From Gammaproteobacteria bacterium (GTDB taxonomy: Bacteria; Pseudomonadota; Gammaproteobacteria; Steroidobacterales; Steroidobacteraceae), in the NCBI GenBank assembly GCA_028870275.1, contig JAGWPY010000140.1, positions 1 through 46,970 on the forward strand: a DNA stretch of 46,970 nt, read 5' to 3'. The position numbers and the translations under genes are program-made. Position 1 is the first letter of the stretch. Each line of letters starts with the position of its first letter. Below the pieces are notes generated by a model. It made no database searches. It was given only the letters and a program-made list of their open reading frames with translations, and was not told the DNA's origin. This document shows, one piece after another, positions 1 through 9,780 of this stretch.

Positions 1-1
1 C

Positions 2-523
2 GCCGCCAACGCGCAGATCGGCGTGGCCCGTGCGGCGTGGTTCCCGGTGTTCGACCTGCTCGCCACGGCCGGCTATCAGAGCACCCGGCCGGCGACCTGG
101 CTGCTCGCGCCGAGCCGTCTCTGGTCGCTCGGCGGCAGCGCCGCGCTGAATGCGTTCGACGGCGGCGCGCGCCGCGCCGCGACGCGGGCCGCGCACGCGC
201 AGTACGAGGAACGGGTCGCCGACTACCGCAATACCGTGATCAGCGCCTATCAACAGGTGGAGGATCAGCTCGCCGCGCTGGAAATGCTCGACCGGGAGGC
301 TCTCAGCGAGCACGCGGCGGCGGACGCCGCCGACACGGCCCTGCAGCAGGCGCGCTATCGATACGCCGCGGGCGCGAGCACCTATCTGGAGGTCGTCTCG
401 ACCGAGAACGCCGACCTCGCGGCGCGCTCCGCCGTGATCGAGATCGCCGTCCGGCGGCTGGTCTCGAGCGTGCGGCTCGTCGAGGCGCTCGGCGGCGGCT
501 GGCGGGGCGGCGCCGGCGGCTGA
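2..523 (+). CDS. NodT/OprM-family outer membrane efflux protein, C-terminal part (5' end outside window)
   Basis: Frame open from the window edge (AANAQIGVARAAWFPVFDL...); motifs ANAQIGVARAAWFP, QQARYRYAAGASTYLEVV and terminal EALGGGW typical of NodT-type outer membrane factors. Confidence 0.9.
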   Translation, partial: AANAQIGVARAAWFPVFDLLATAGYQSTRPATWLLAPSRLWSLGGSAALNAFDGGARRAATRAAHAQYEERVADYRNTVISAYQQVEDQLAALEMLDREALSEHAAADAADTALQQARYRYAAGASTYLEVVSTENADLAARSAVIEIAVRRLVSSVRLVEALGGGWRGGAGG

Positions 524-527
524 ACCC

Positions 528-1694
528 TCAGTGCGAGCCGCGCAGATTGCGGCGGATCACCGCATCGGCGAGCGCATCGGCCCGGGCGAGATCGGTCGAG
601 TACACGTCGGTCACGCCGGCGTAGCGGTCGGTGACGTCGGGGGCGAGCACCGCACCGCTGCGATCGCGCGTATCGACCGTCACGGTCGCCGACAAGCCGA
701 CGCGCAGCGGATGCGCCGCGAGGTCGCGGGGGTCGATCGCGACCCGGACCGGCACACGCTGCACGACCTTGATCCAGTTGCCGGAGGCGTTCTGCGGCGG
801 CAGGAGGGCGAACGCCGCGCCGGTCCCTGCCGACATGCCGATGACCCGTCCGTGGAACACGATCGATCCGCCGTAGAGGTCGCTGACGATGCTCGCCGGC
901 TGGCCGATCCGCAGGTCGCGCAGCTGCACTTCCTTGAAGTTCGCGTCCACCCAGAGCGCATCGAGCGGAATCACGGTCATCAGCGCCTCGCCCGGCTGCA
1001 CGTGCTGGCCGAGCTGCACGCTGCGTTCGGCGACGTAACCGGTCACGGGAGCGACCACCCGGTCGCGCTGCGCGTCGATCCAGGCCTCGCGGTATGCCGC
1101 CTTGGCCTCGAGAACGGCCGGATTGTGCGCGACGTCGGTACCATCGACCAGGGCATGCGCCGCGCGCGCCTGCCGTTCGGCCTGGGCGAGCGCGTCGGCG
1201 GCGATGCGCACCGCATCGCTCGCGTGACGCAGTTCCTCCGGCGCGATCGCCTCGTCGGCGAGCAGCGGCCGGCGGCGCGCGAGATCGGCTTGCGCGCGGG
1301 ACAGCTCGAGTCGGCGAGCCGCGACCACCGCGTCGTACTGATCGGCCATGGCCCGTTCCTGGCGCACCTCGCGAACCGAGCGCGCAAGCGCGCTCGCTGC
1401 GCGACTGAGCTTGGTCTCGGCGTCGACCGGATCGAGTCGCGCGAGCACCTGTCCGGCCTTCACGAGCTGGGTGTCGTCGGCCAGCACCGCGACCACGGTG
1501 CCGGCGACGCGCGCCGAGATCACCACCTTGTTGCCGTTCACGTAGGCGTCGTCGGTGTCCTCGCGCTTCGACAGCACGAGCACCCAGTAAAGGCCCCAGA
1601 GCAGGCCGACGAGCAGGAAGACCAGGACGATCGCGACGAGAATCCTGCGACGGCTGCCGCTCGCGGCCGCTGGCGCTTCGGTATTGGCGTTCAT
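528..1694 (-). CDS. emrA: EmrA/HlyD-family membrane fusion protein
   Basis: 388 aa; N-terminal TM, EDTDDAYVNGNKVVISARVAGTV, APVTGYVAERSVQLGQHVQPGEALMTVIPLDALWVDANFKE are EmrA-like. Confidence 0.88.
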   Translation of the reverse strand: MNANTEAPAAASGSRRRILVAIVLVFLLVGLLWGLYWVLVLSKREDTDDAYVNGNKVVISARVAGTVVAVLADDTQLVKAGQVLARLDPVDAETKLSRAASALARSVREVRQERAMADQYDAVVAARRLELSRAQADLARRRPLLADEAIAPEELRHASDAVRIAADALAQAERQARAAHALVDGTDVAHNPAVLEAKAAYREAWIDAQRDRVVAPVTGYVAERSVQLGQHVQPGEALMTVIPLDALWVDANFKEVQLRDLRIGQPASIVSDLYGGSIVFHGRVIGMSAGTGAAFALLPPQNASGNWIKVVQRVPVRVAIDPRDLAAHPLRVGLSATVTVDTRDRSGAVLAPDVTDRYAGVTDVYSTDLARADALADAVIRRNLRGSH

Positions 1695-3238
1695 GGTGAA
1701 TGCTGACCGTTGATGGAAGTGGGGACGAGGGCCGCGCTGGCGGCCCGGCTCGCAGCCTCGCCGTAGCCGCCGCCGAGGGCGCGGCGCAAGGCGACGTCGG
1801 CGCTCACCGCGGCGGCGTCGAGCTGAGCGAGGAAATCGCGCTGTGCGAGCAGCGTCTGCTCGGCGGCGATCTCCGGCCGCGCATCGCTCAAGCCGCGGCG
1901 CACCCGCGCGGCAGCGCTGTCGCGCAGGCGTTGCGCGGCATCGACCGCCCGGCGGCGTTCGCGGCGCTCGGCCGCCACCCAGTCGAGCGTCGCGGCCTGG
2001 GTGGCGACGTCGCGGGCCGCACCGACGACCGTGGCATCGTAGCCGGCCACGGCGGCGCGCAGCCGCGCGCGCGAGGCCCCGAAGCGGGCGCGCAGCAGAC
2101 CGGAGTCGAAGATCGGCAGATCGAGTGCGACTCCCGCCTGCGGCACTCGGCTCCCGTACTCGAGCAGCTTGCCGAGGTCGATGCTCGAGAGCCCGGCGAG
2201 GGCATCGACGCTGATGTCCGGGTAGAAGGCGGCGCGCGCGGCGGCCGCATCCTGGCGGGCGGCCTCGACCCGCCAGCGGCTCGCGGCGACGTCGGGCCGG
2301 CGCGCGAGCAGCGCGACGCGCACATCGGCGGGAACCTTGCCGCGGATCACCGGCAGCGCCCTCGGCACGAGCGGCGGGAGCTTCGAGACCGGACGGCCGA
2401 CCAGTGCCGCGAGCGCCACCACGCGCAGTCGCGCCGAACCGCTGAGCGCCGCGATCGTCGCCCGCGAGGTGGCGACCTGCAGATCGGCGCGGCGCACGCT
2501 CTCGCCGCTGTCGAGTCCGGCGCGCACCCGCGCCGCCGCGATCCGCCGGTCGCGCCGCGCCGCGTCGAGTTCTTCGCGCGCGATGGCGAGGCGCTGTTGA
2601 TCGGCCTGCCAGCCGAAATAGGCCTCAGCGATACCCTGTTCGAGCGTGAGCGCGGCGTCGGCACGCTCCGCGGCCGCCACCCGGGCCTCGTCGGCCGCCG
2701 CGGCCACGGCCGCCCGTTCGCGGCCCCACCAGTCGAACGTGTACGAGGCGCGCAGCCCGAGGTCCGCCTGGTTGTACCAGTTGAAACCGAGCAGACGCGG
2801 CGGAAACAGTCCGTTGTCGCTCAGACGCTGGCGGTGCGCCGATCCCTGCAGATCGACGCGGGCGCCGGCCGCCGCGCCGGCGACGCGCACCGCGGCCCTG
2901 GCGCTCTCGAATCGGCGCCTCGCACCGGCGAGCGACGGGGAACCCGCGAGCCCCTCGCCGACCAGCCGGTCGAGCGTCGGATCACGATAGACCCGCCACC
3001 AACTCCGCTCCGGCCAGATGCCGCCGGGCGCGGGCGGCGCATCGATCGGCGCCTCGGCGAGCGGCGTCGCCCGCGGCAGTTTCGCCGGCAGACCGGCACA
3101 GGCAACGAGCAGTGCCGTGGCCGCGCCGAGCGCCACCAGGCGCGCGTTCAACAGATGCCGCACGACGCCAGGGCGCAGCGCCCCGCCACCGAGCCGCGCG
3201 ACGCCGCCGCGCTGCGGATTTCCGACCGTGAGTCTCAT
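1691..3238 (-). CDS. NodT-family outer membrane efflux lipoprotein
   Basis: 515 aa; LLVACAGLP lipobox-like signal, WWRVYRDPTLDRLV, RRPDVAASRWRVEAARQDAAAARAAFYPDISV; overlaps the downstream adaptor by 4 bp. Confidence 0.88.
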   Translation of the reverse strand: MRLTVGNPQRGGVARLGGGALRPGVVRHLLNARLVALGAATALLVACAGLPAKLPRATPLAEAPIDAPPAPGGIWPERSWWRVYRDPTLDRLVGEGLAGSPSLAGARRRFESARAAVRVAGAAAGARVDLQGSAHRQRLSDNGLFPPRLLGFNWYNQADLGLRASYTFDWWGRERAAVAAAADEARVAAAERADAALTLEQGIAEAYFGWQADQQRLAIAREELDAARRDRRIAAARVRAGLDSGESVRRADLQVATSRATIAALSGSARLRVVALAALVGRPVSKLPPLVPRALPVIRGKVPADVRVALLARRPDVAASRWRVEAARQDAAAARAAFYPDISVDALAGLSSIDLGKLLEYGSRVPQAGVALDLPIFDSGLLRARFGASRARLRAAVAGYDATVVGAARDVATQAATLDWVAAERRERRRAVDAAQRLRDSAAARVRRGLSDARPEIAAEQTLLAQRDFLAQLDAAAVSADVALRRALGGGYGEAASRAASAALVPTSINGQHSP

Positions 3239-3762
3239 TCGACCTCGCTCGGCGCGCTTGGCGCCAGCACATCATCGAAGCGCACCGCGAGGCGCTTCAG
3301 CAGCTCGATCAGCTCGCGCCGCTCCTCGCTCGAGTGCGCGCCGAAGAGCGAACGCAGGTGATCGAAGGTCGGCGGCAGGACGCTGCGCACCAGTTCCTCG
3401 CCCCGTTCTGTGATCTTCAACACCATCCGGCGGCGGTCGGATTCGCAGGCTTCGCGCGTGATGAGCTCGAGGCGCACCAGGGCATCGCTGATCCGCGACA
3501 TGTTCGCCGGGCTCTGCGAGGCGCGCTGGCACAGATCGGTCGGATGCGCGCTGCCTGCGGGCTGGGAGAACAAGGCCGCGAGCACGCGGAACTCACCCTC
3601 GCCGAGGCCGTAGGGGCGTGTGTGCGCCTCGAGCATCGAATCGAATTCATGCGCGAGCAACAAGACCAGGCGCAGGATCAGCACCTCGTCGAGCGGCAGA
3701 TCGGGCAATCGGGCGCGCATGCGCTCGAGACTGGCCTGGATCGATTCGATTTTTCTCTGCAC
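3235..3762 (-). CDS. MarR-family transcriptional regulator
   Basis: 175 aa with MarR wHTH signature LCQRASQSPANMSRISDALVRLELITREACESDRRRMVLKITERGEEL; GTG start; overlaps next gene by 4 bp. Confidence 0.9.
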   Translation of the reverse strand: MQRKIESIQASLERMRARLPDLPLDEVLILRLVLLLAHEFDSMLEAHTRPYGLGEGEFRVLAALFSQPAGSAHPTDLCQRASQSPANMSRISDALVRLELITREACESDRRRMVLKITERGEELVRSVLPPTFDHLRSLFGAHSSEERRELIELLKRLAVRFDDVLAPSAPSEVE

Positions 3763-3827
3763 AGAGTTGACTTCGGGGTGAGGCCGGCCGGGCGAACTTT
3801 AGGAACTAATAATATGACGACTAATGG

Positions 3828-3856
3828 TTCACAAATGAATATTCTACGCGTAGAAT
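3828..3856 (+). promoter_or_regulatory. Predicted sigma70-type promoter of the plus-strand efflux operon
   Basis: TTCACA (3828-3833) and TAGAAT (3851-3856) with a 17-bp spacer; each hexamer 5/6 to consensus; upstream of the ORF at 3919. Confidence 0.55.
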
Positions 3857-3860
3857 ATTC
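3837..3860. promoter_or_regulatory. Perfect 24-bp palindrome, candidate MarR operator
   Basis: GAATATTCTACGCGTAGAATATTC is its own reverse complement; lies in the divergent intergenic region between marR-like and NodT genes and covers the predicted -10 box. Confidence 0.75.
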
Positions 3861-3918
3861 TGTACGCAAATAAGCAGCCATCATAGGCTCACGGGAAACC
3901 ACACCGCGGGTACAGGTC

Positions 3919-5463
3919 ATGCGGATCGAGAATCCAATCCATCGTGTTCGCCATCCCGCCCGTTCATCCTCGATGCGGGCCGGGTTGCTGGCCACTTCCG
4001 GCCTGCTCTGCTTCGCGCTCGCCAGTTGCGCGGTCGGTCCCAACTACCATGAGCCGTCCGCACCGCGGACCGACTCCTTTGTACACGGACACCTGCCGGA
4101 TTCGACCGCTTCGGCGCCGGTCGCCGGCGGCGAGGCCCAGCACTTCGAGGCTGGGCGCGACCTTCCCGGAGACTGGTGGACCCTGTTCCGTTCCGCGGAA
4201 CTCGACGATCTGATCCGCACGGCGCTTGCGCGCAATCCGACGCTCGAGGCGGCGCAGGCGGCGCTGCGCGAGGCGAACGAGAATCTCGCCGCGGCGCGCG
4301 GCAGCTACCTGCCGGCTCTGAGCGGCTCGGCCGGCGCGACCCGGCAGCGGGTCTCGGGAGCCGCGTTCGGCAGTCCGCAATCCTTCATGTACACCTTGAA
4401 CAACGCCTCGGTGAACGTCTCGTACACGCTCGATGCGTTCGGCGGCGTGCGGCGCCAGGTCGAGGCGCTGCGCGCGCAGGCGGAATATCAGCGATTCTCG
4501 CTGGAGGGCGCCTACCTCACGCTCACCGCCAACATCGTCACCGCGGCGATCGCCGAGGGGTCCCTGCACGCCCAGATCGAGGCGACCCGGAAGATCGCCG
4601 CCGCGCAGCGCGAAGAACTCGTGATCCTGCGTCATCGGGTCGCCGACGGCGCCGCCACACGCGCCGACCTCCTGCAGCAGCAGGCCCTGCTCGCGGCCAC
4701 GCTCGCCTCGCTTCCGCCGCTCGATGCGTCGCTCGCGCGCGAACGCAACTTGCTCGCGACGTACACGGGTTCGCTGCCCGCCGACTTCGCGGCGCGCGAC
4801 TTCGACCTCGATCGCCTCGCCCTGCCCGTCGATCTGCCGGTCTCGCTCCCCTCCCGTCTGGTCGAGCAGCGTCCCGATGTGCGCGCCTACGCGGCGCTGC
4901 TGCACTCGGCGACCGCCGAGGTGGGCGTCGCCACCGCGGATCTGCTGCCGAAGCTCACGCTCACCGGCAGCTACGGTGCACAGGCGCCGCGATTCGCCGA
5001 CCTGTTCTCGCCGGCGGCGACCGTGTGGAGTCTCGCCGGCTCCGTCGCGCAACCGCTGTTCGAGGGCGGCCGGTTGCTGCACGCGCGCCGGGCCGCGGTC
5101 GCCGCCGCGCAACAGGCGGCCGCGAACTATCGGGCGACCGTGCTCGACGCCTTCGCCGAGGTTTCCGACGCCCTGCTCGCGCTCGAAGCCGACGCGCGGT
5201 CCGTCGCCGCCGAGGCGAGCGCCGAACGCGCCGCGGCCGACAGCCTGACGCTGGTGCGCGCTCAGTACGCGAGCGGCGCGGTCAACCGCCCGCAGGTGCT
5301 GCTCGCCGAGCAGAGCGAACAATCCGCGGCGATCGCGCTGGTCAAGGCGCGCGCGCAGCGATATGCGGACACCGCCGCCCTCTATCAGGCGCTCGGCGGC
5401 GGCTGGTGGCACCGCGACGACGCCCAGGACCCATCTCAAACCTCCCATAAGGGGCATCTGTGA
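3919..5463 (+). CDS. NodT-family outer membrane efflux lipoprotein
   Basis: 514 aa; LASCAVGPNYHEP lipobox and NodT start, DWWTLFRSAELDDLIRTALARNPTLEAAQAALREA. Start could also be the ATG at 3973. Confidence 0.9.
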   Translation: MRIENPIHRVRHPARSSSMRAGLLATSGLLCFALASCAVGPNYHEPSAPRTDSFVHGHLPDSTASAPVAGGEAQHFEAGRDLPGDWWTLFRSAELDDLIRTALARNPTLEAAQAALREANENLAAARGSYLPALSGSAGATRQRVSGAAFGSPQSFMYTLNNASVNVSYTLDAFGGVRRQVEALRAQAEYQRFSLEGAYLTLTANIVTAAIAEGSLHAQIEATRKIAAAQREELVILRHRVADGAATRADLLQQQALLAATLASLPPLDASLARERNLLATYTGSLPADFAARDFDLDRLALPVDLPVSLPSRLVEQRPDVRAYAALLHSATAEVGVATADLLPKLTLTGSYGAQAPRFADLFSPAATVWSLAGSVAQPLFEGGRLLHARRAAVAAAQQAAANYRATVLDAFAEVSDALLALEADARSVAAEASAERAAADSLTLVRAQYASGAVNRPQVLLAEQSEQSAAIALVKARAQRYADTAALYQALGGGWWHRDDAQDPSQTSHKGHL

Positions 5464-6650
5464 GCAACATCGGTTCGGAAAGACCGGTCGGCGGCCCGCC
5501 CTCCGTCGCACCCCGGAAAATGGTCAGGCCGATCGCGATCGTCGTGATCGTCGCGGTCGTGATCCTCGGCGGCATCTTCGGCTGGCAGGTCTTCATGGGC
5601 CGGATGATGGGCAAGTTCATGGCAGCCGCGGCGTCCGCGCCGCAGACGGTGTCGACCTACGTGGCACGCACGCTGTCCTGGCAGAGCGAGGCTCGCGCCG
5701 TCGGCAACGTACGCGCGCTTCACGGGGCGGACCTCGCCGCACAGATCGCCGGCGTGGTCGATGCGATCGACTTCAAATCCGGCGAGCGGGTGCGGGCGGG
5801 AGCCACCCTGATGCGGTTGCGGCTCAACGACGACCCGGCCAAGCTCGCTCAGCTTCAGGCCCAGGCCAAGCTCGCGGCGCTCACCCTTGCGCGAGACCGC
5901 AAACAGTTCGCGGTGCAGGCGGTGAGCCAGGCGACGCTCGATGCGGACGCCGCAAACCTCGGCGTGGCACGCGCCGCAGTCGCCGCGCAACAGGCACTGA
6001 TCGCCGAGAAGATCGTGCGCGCGCCGTTCTCGGGGCGCCTCGGCATCCGCCTGGTCGATCCCGGACAGTATCTCGCCGCCGGGGCGCCGGTCGTGACGCT
6101 GCAGGCGACCGACCCGATCCTGGTCGACTTCTACCTGCCGCAGCAGACGCTCGCCGCGATCCGCGAGGGGCAACAGGTGACCGCTGCGGTCGACACCTAC
6201 CACGGTGCGCTGTTCGAAGGCCGCATCGTCGCGATCAACTCGAAAGTCGATGCGGCCAGCCGAAATGTGCTGGTGCGCGCCTCGTTCCAGAATCACGACG
6301 GGCGCCTGGTGCCCGGCATGTACGCCAATGTGACGATCCACGAAGGCGCCCCGCGCAGCTACGTGACCGTTCCCGAGACCGCGATCACCTACAACCCCTA
6401 CGGCGCCACGGTATTCGTGGTCACCAAGGCCGGTGTGGACGCCAAGGGCAAGGCGAAGCTGATCGCGAATCAGCGCTTCGTGAAGCTCGGACCCACGCGC
6501 GGCAACCAGGTGGCCGTGCTCGACGGGCTGGCCGCGGGCGAGATCGTGGTGAGCGCCGGACAGATCAAGCTGCACAACGGCAGCCCGGTCGCGGTGGACA
6601 ACTCGGTGGTGCCGAGCGACTCGGCCACCCCGACGCCCCCCAACGAATAG
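5460..6650 (+). CDS. RND efflux periplasmic adaptor (membrane fusion) protein
   Basis: 396 aa; GTG start overlapping previous stop; VRAPFSGRLGIRLVDPGQYLAAGAPVVTLQATDPILVDFYLPQQ. Confidence 0.9.
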   Translation: MSNIGSERPVGGPPSVAPRKMVRPIAIVVIVAVVILGGIFGWQVFMGRMMGKFMAAAASAPQTVSTYVARTLSWQSEARAVGNVRALHGADLAAQIAGVVDAIDFKSGERVRAGATLMRLRLNDDPAKLAQLQAQAKLAALTLARDRKQFAVQAVSQATLDADAANLGVARAAVAAQQALIAEKIVRAPFSGRLGIRLVDPGQYLAAGAPVVTLQATDPILVDFYLPQQTLAAIREGQQVTAAVDTYHGALFEGRIVAINSKVDAASRNVLVRASFQNHDGRLVPGMYANVTIHEGAPRSYVTVPETAITYNPYGATVFVVTKAGVDAKGKAKLIANQRFVKLGPTRGNQVAVLDGLAAGEIVVSAGQIKLHNGSPVAVDNSVVPSDSATPTPPNE

Positions 6651-6666
6651 CCCGCGGGACGCGCCT

Positions 6667-9600
6667 GTGAACTTCACCGACATCTTCGTACGCCGCCCCG
6701 TACTCGCGAGCGTCGTCAGTCTCGTGATCCTCGTGCTCGGGCTGCGCAGCTTCGGCTCGCTGCAGGTGCTCGAGTACCCGAAGACCGAGAATGGCGTCGT
6801 CACGATCACGACCGCCTATCCCGGCGCGGATCCCGACTCGATCGCGGGCTTCATCACCACGCCGATCGAGGCGGCCGTCGCCCAGGCCGACGGCATCGAC
6901 TACATGACCTCGTCCAGCCAGAGCGGCGTGAGCACGATCCAGGTCGTGCTGCGCCAGAACTACGACACGTCCAAGGCCGCGGCCGAGATAAACATCAAGG
7001 TCAATTCCGTCCTGAACCAGCTGCCGACCGGGTCGCAGCTGCCCTCGATCACGGTGGCGGTCGGTCAGACCATCGATGCGATGTACATCGGCTTCTCGAG
7101 CAACAAGCTCGACCGCAACCAGATCACCGATTATGTGCAGCGCGTGGTGCAGCCGCAGCTGCAGGCCGTGCCCGGCGTGCAGACCGCGGAGATCCGCGGC
7201 GCGCAGTACTTCGCGCTGCGCGCCTGGCTCGACCCGAAGAAGCTCGCGGCCTACGGCTTGACCGCCAGCGACGTCTCCAGGGCGCTCGCCGCCAACGACT
7301 ACATCTCCGCCGTCGGCGCGACCAAGGGCGAGAACATCCAGATCAACCTCACCTCGACCACCAACCTGCACAGTCTGGACGAATTCCGCAACATGGTGAT
7401 CGAGCAGGTCAACGGCGCGATCGTCCGCCTGAAGGACGTCGCCACGGTCACGCTCGGCGCGGACGACTACGAGTCGCGAATCGCCTTCGACGGCGTGGGC
7501 GGCGTATTCGTCGGCATCCAGATCGCGCCGAGCGCGAACCTCCTGTCGGTGATCGACGGCGTGCGCAAGGCCTTCCCGCAGATCCACGCGCAGCTGCCCG
7601 AGGGTCTGCGCTCGGCGATCGTCTACGACTCGACCGACTACGTGAACGCCTCGATCCACGAGGTCGCCAACACGCTGATCGAGGCGGTGGTGATCGTGAT
7701 CCTGGTGATCTTCGCCTTCCTCGGCTCGCCTCGCTCGGTGGTCATCCCGATCGTGGCGATTCCGTTGTCGATCATCGGCACCTTCGCGATCATGCTCGCG
7801 CTGCACTTCTCGGTGAACCTCCTGACCCTTCTCGCGCTGGTGCTGGCGATCGGCCTGGTCGTGGACGATGCGATCATCGTCGTCGAGAACGTCAACCGAC
7901 ACCTCGCCGAAGGAAAGCCGCCGGTGGCCGCCGCGATGATCGCCGCGCGCGAACTCGGCGCACCGATCATCGCCATGACCGTGGTGCTGCTCGCGGTGTT
8001 CGTGCCGATCGGCTTCCAGGGGGGCCTCACCGGCGCGCTGTTCGTCGAATTCGCCTTCACCCTGGCCGGCACCGTGACCGTCTCGGCGGTGATCGCCCTG
8101 ACGCTCTCGCCGATGATGTGCTCGAAGATGCTGCGCTCCCATCGGGACGACCCCGGGCACTGGGAGGCACGCCTGGTGCACCAGATCGACGAGCGCTTCG
8201 ACCGCCTGCGCGGCTGGTACCAGCGAAAGCTCGAGCGCAGCCTCGCCTACACGCCGGTGACCGGCGTGCTGGTGCTGATCGTTCTCGGCAGCATCTACTG
8301 GCTCGCGAGCCACTCGAAGTCCGAGCTCTCGCCCCAGGAGGACCAGGGGTTCGTGCTGATGCAAGCCACTTCGGCGCCGAACGCGACCCTGCAGACCAAG
8401 CTCGCCTATTTCCACAAGGTCTACGGGATCGCCACCAACCTCACCCATCCCGAGCACGCCTTTCACATCGACGCGCCGGGTATCTCGATCACCGGTCTGA
8501 ACCTCAGGCCCTGGAGCGAGCGCAAGCGCAGCGCCGCCGTGCTGCAGCAGCAGATCCAGCAGGCCATGAACCGTTCCATCGCCGGCCAGCGCGTGGTCGC
8601 ATTCCAACCGCCCTCGCTGCCCGGCGCGTTCGGCCTGCCGCTGCAGTTCGTGGTCAAGACCACCGATCCACCGCTGCGGCTCAATGACGTGTCGCAACGC
8701 CTGCTGCTCGATGCCCGCCGCAGCGGCAAATTCATGTTCCTCGATACCGACCTCAAGTACGACCTGCCGCAGTCGGTGATCGAGATCGACCGCGACAAGG
8801 CCGCGCAGCTCGGCCTGTCGATGAGCCAGATCGGCTCGGCCCTGACCAGCATGCTCGGCGGCGGCTACGTGAACTACTTCAGCATGGACACGCGCTCCTA
8901 CAAGGTCATCCCGCAGGTCCAGCGGCTCTCCCGGCTGAACGTCTCGCAGCTGCTCGACTACCCGATCGCGACCGTGGGCGGCGTGAGCGTGCCGCTGTCG
9001 ACGGTCGCCACGATCCGCACCGAGACCGTGCCGGAGACGCTGAATCACTTCCAGCAACAGAACTCGGCGACCATCTCCGGCGTGATGGCCCCCGGCGTGT
9101 CGCTGTCGGACGCCATCACCTATCTGCGCGGCCTCGCGGCGCGCGACCTTCCCGCGGGCTATTCGGTCGACTATGCCGGCCAGGCGCGCCAGTTCGTGCA
9201 GGAATCGAGCGGCATGCTGCTCACCTTCGGGTTCGCGATCATCATCGTGTTCCTGTCGCTCGCCGCGCTGTTCGAGAGCTTCCGCGATCCGCTCGTGATC
9301 CTCATCTCGGTGCCCCTGTCGATCGCCGGCGCGCTGGTGTTCATCGCGCTCGGAATCGGCGGCGCCTCGCTGAACATCTACACCGAGGTGGGCCTCGTGA
9401 CCCTGATGGGCCTGATCAGCAAACACGGCATCCTGATCGTCGAGGTCGCCAACCGCGAACAGGAGCTCGGCAAATCGAAGTACGACGCGGTCGTCACCGC
9501 GGCCTGCACCCGGCTGCGTCCGATTCTGATGACCACCGCGGCGATGGTGCTCGGCGTGCTGCCGCTCGTGTTCGCGAGCGGCGCCGGCGCGGGCTCGCGC

Positions 9601-9747
9601 TTCGCGATCGGCCTGGTGATCTCCACCGGCCTCGCCATCGGCACGCTGTTCACGCTGTTCGTGGTGCCCGGCGTGTACCTGCTGATCGGCGCCGACCGGT
9701 TTCGTCTCGCCGGGGCGGCCGCCGCGGGCGATTCGGCCGCCGGCTGA
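6667..9747 (+). CDS. RND-family (HAE1-type) efflux permease
   Basis: 1026 aa; MNFTDIFVRRPVLASVVSLVILVLG, GLVVDDAIIVVENVNRHLAEG, GLISKHGILIVEVANREQELG. Confidence 0.95.
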   Translation: MNFTDIFVRRPVLASVVSLVILVLGLRSFGSLQVLEYPKTENGVVTITTAYPGADPDSIAGFITTPIEAAVAQADGIDYMTSSSQSGVSTIQVVLRQNYDTSKAAAEINIKVNSVLNQLPTGSQLPSITVAVGQTIDAMYIGFSSNKLDRNQITDYVQRVVQPQLQAVPGVQTAEIRGAQYFALRAWLDPKKLAAYGLTASDVSRALAANDYISAVGATKGENIQINLTSTTNLHSLDEFRNMVIEQVNGAIVRLKDVATVTLGADDYESRIAFDGVGGVFVGIQIAPSANLLSVIDGVRKAFPQIHAQLPEGLRSAIVYDSTDYVNASIHEVANTLIEAVVIVILVIFAFLGSPRSVVIPIVAIPLSIIGTFAIMLALHFSVNLLTLLALVLAIGLVVDDAIIVVENVNRHLAEGKPPVAAAMIAARELGAPIIAMTVVLLAVFVPIGFQGGLTGALFVEFAFTLAGTVTVSAVIALTLSPMMCSKMLRSHRDDPGHWEARLVHQIDERFDRLRGWYQRKLERSLAYTPVTGVLVLIVLGSIYWLASHSKSELSPQEDQGFVLMQATSAPNATLQTKLAYFHKVYGIATNLTHPEHAFHIDAPGISITGLNLRPWSERKRSAAVLQQQIQQAMNRSIAGQRVVAFQPPSLPGAFGLPLQFVVKTTDPPLRLNDVSQRLLLDARRSGKFMFLDTDLKYDLPQSVIEIDRDKAAQLGLSMSQIGSALTSMLGGGYVNYFSMDTRSYKVIPQVQRLSRLNVSQLLDYPIATVGGVSVPLSTVATIRTETVPETLNHFQQQNSATISGVMAPGVSLSDAITYLRGLAARDLPAGYSVDYAGQARQFVQESSGMLLTFGFAIIIVFLSLAALFESFRDPLVILISVPLSIAGALVFIALGIGGASLNIYTEVGLVTLMGLISKHGILIVEVANREQELGKSKYDAVVTAACTRLRPILMTTAAMVLGVLPLVFASGAGAGSRFAIGLVISTGLAIGTLFTLFVVPGVYLLIGADRFRLAGAAAAGDSAAG

Positions 9748-9780
9748 GGCCCGGCCGATGAGCGGACCGGCGCCGCGACG

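Noticed and set aside
531-1706. 391-codon plus-strand ORF opposite the emrA-like gene (and similar long ORFs opposite NodT, pabB, fabF, fabD, addA-like genes)
   Set aside because: Shadow ORFs of GC-rich coding sequence: Arg/His/Ala-rich translations without family motifs, opposite genes with clear homology.
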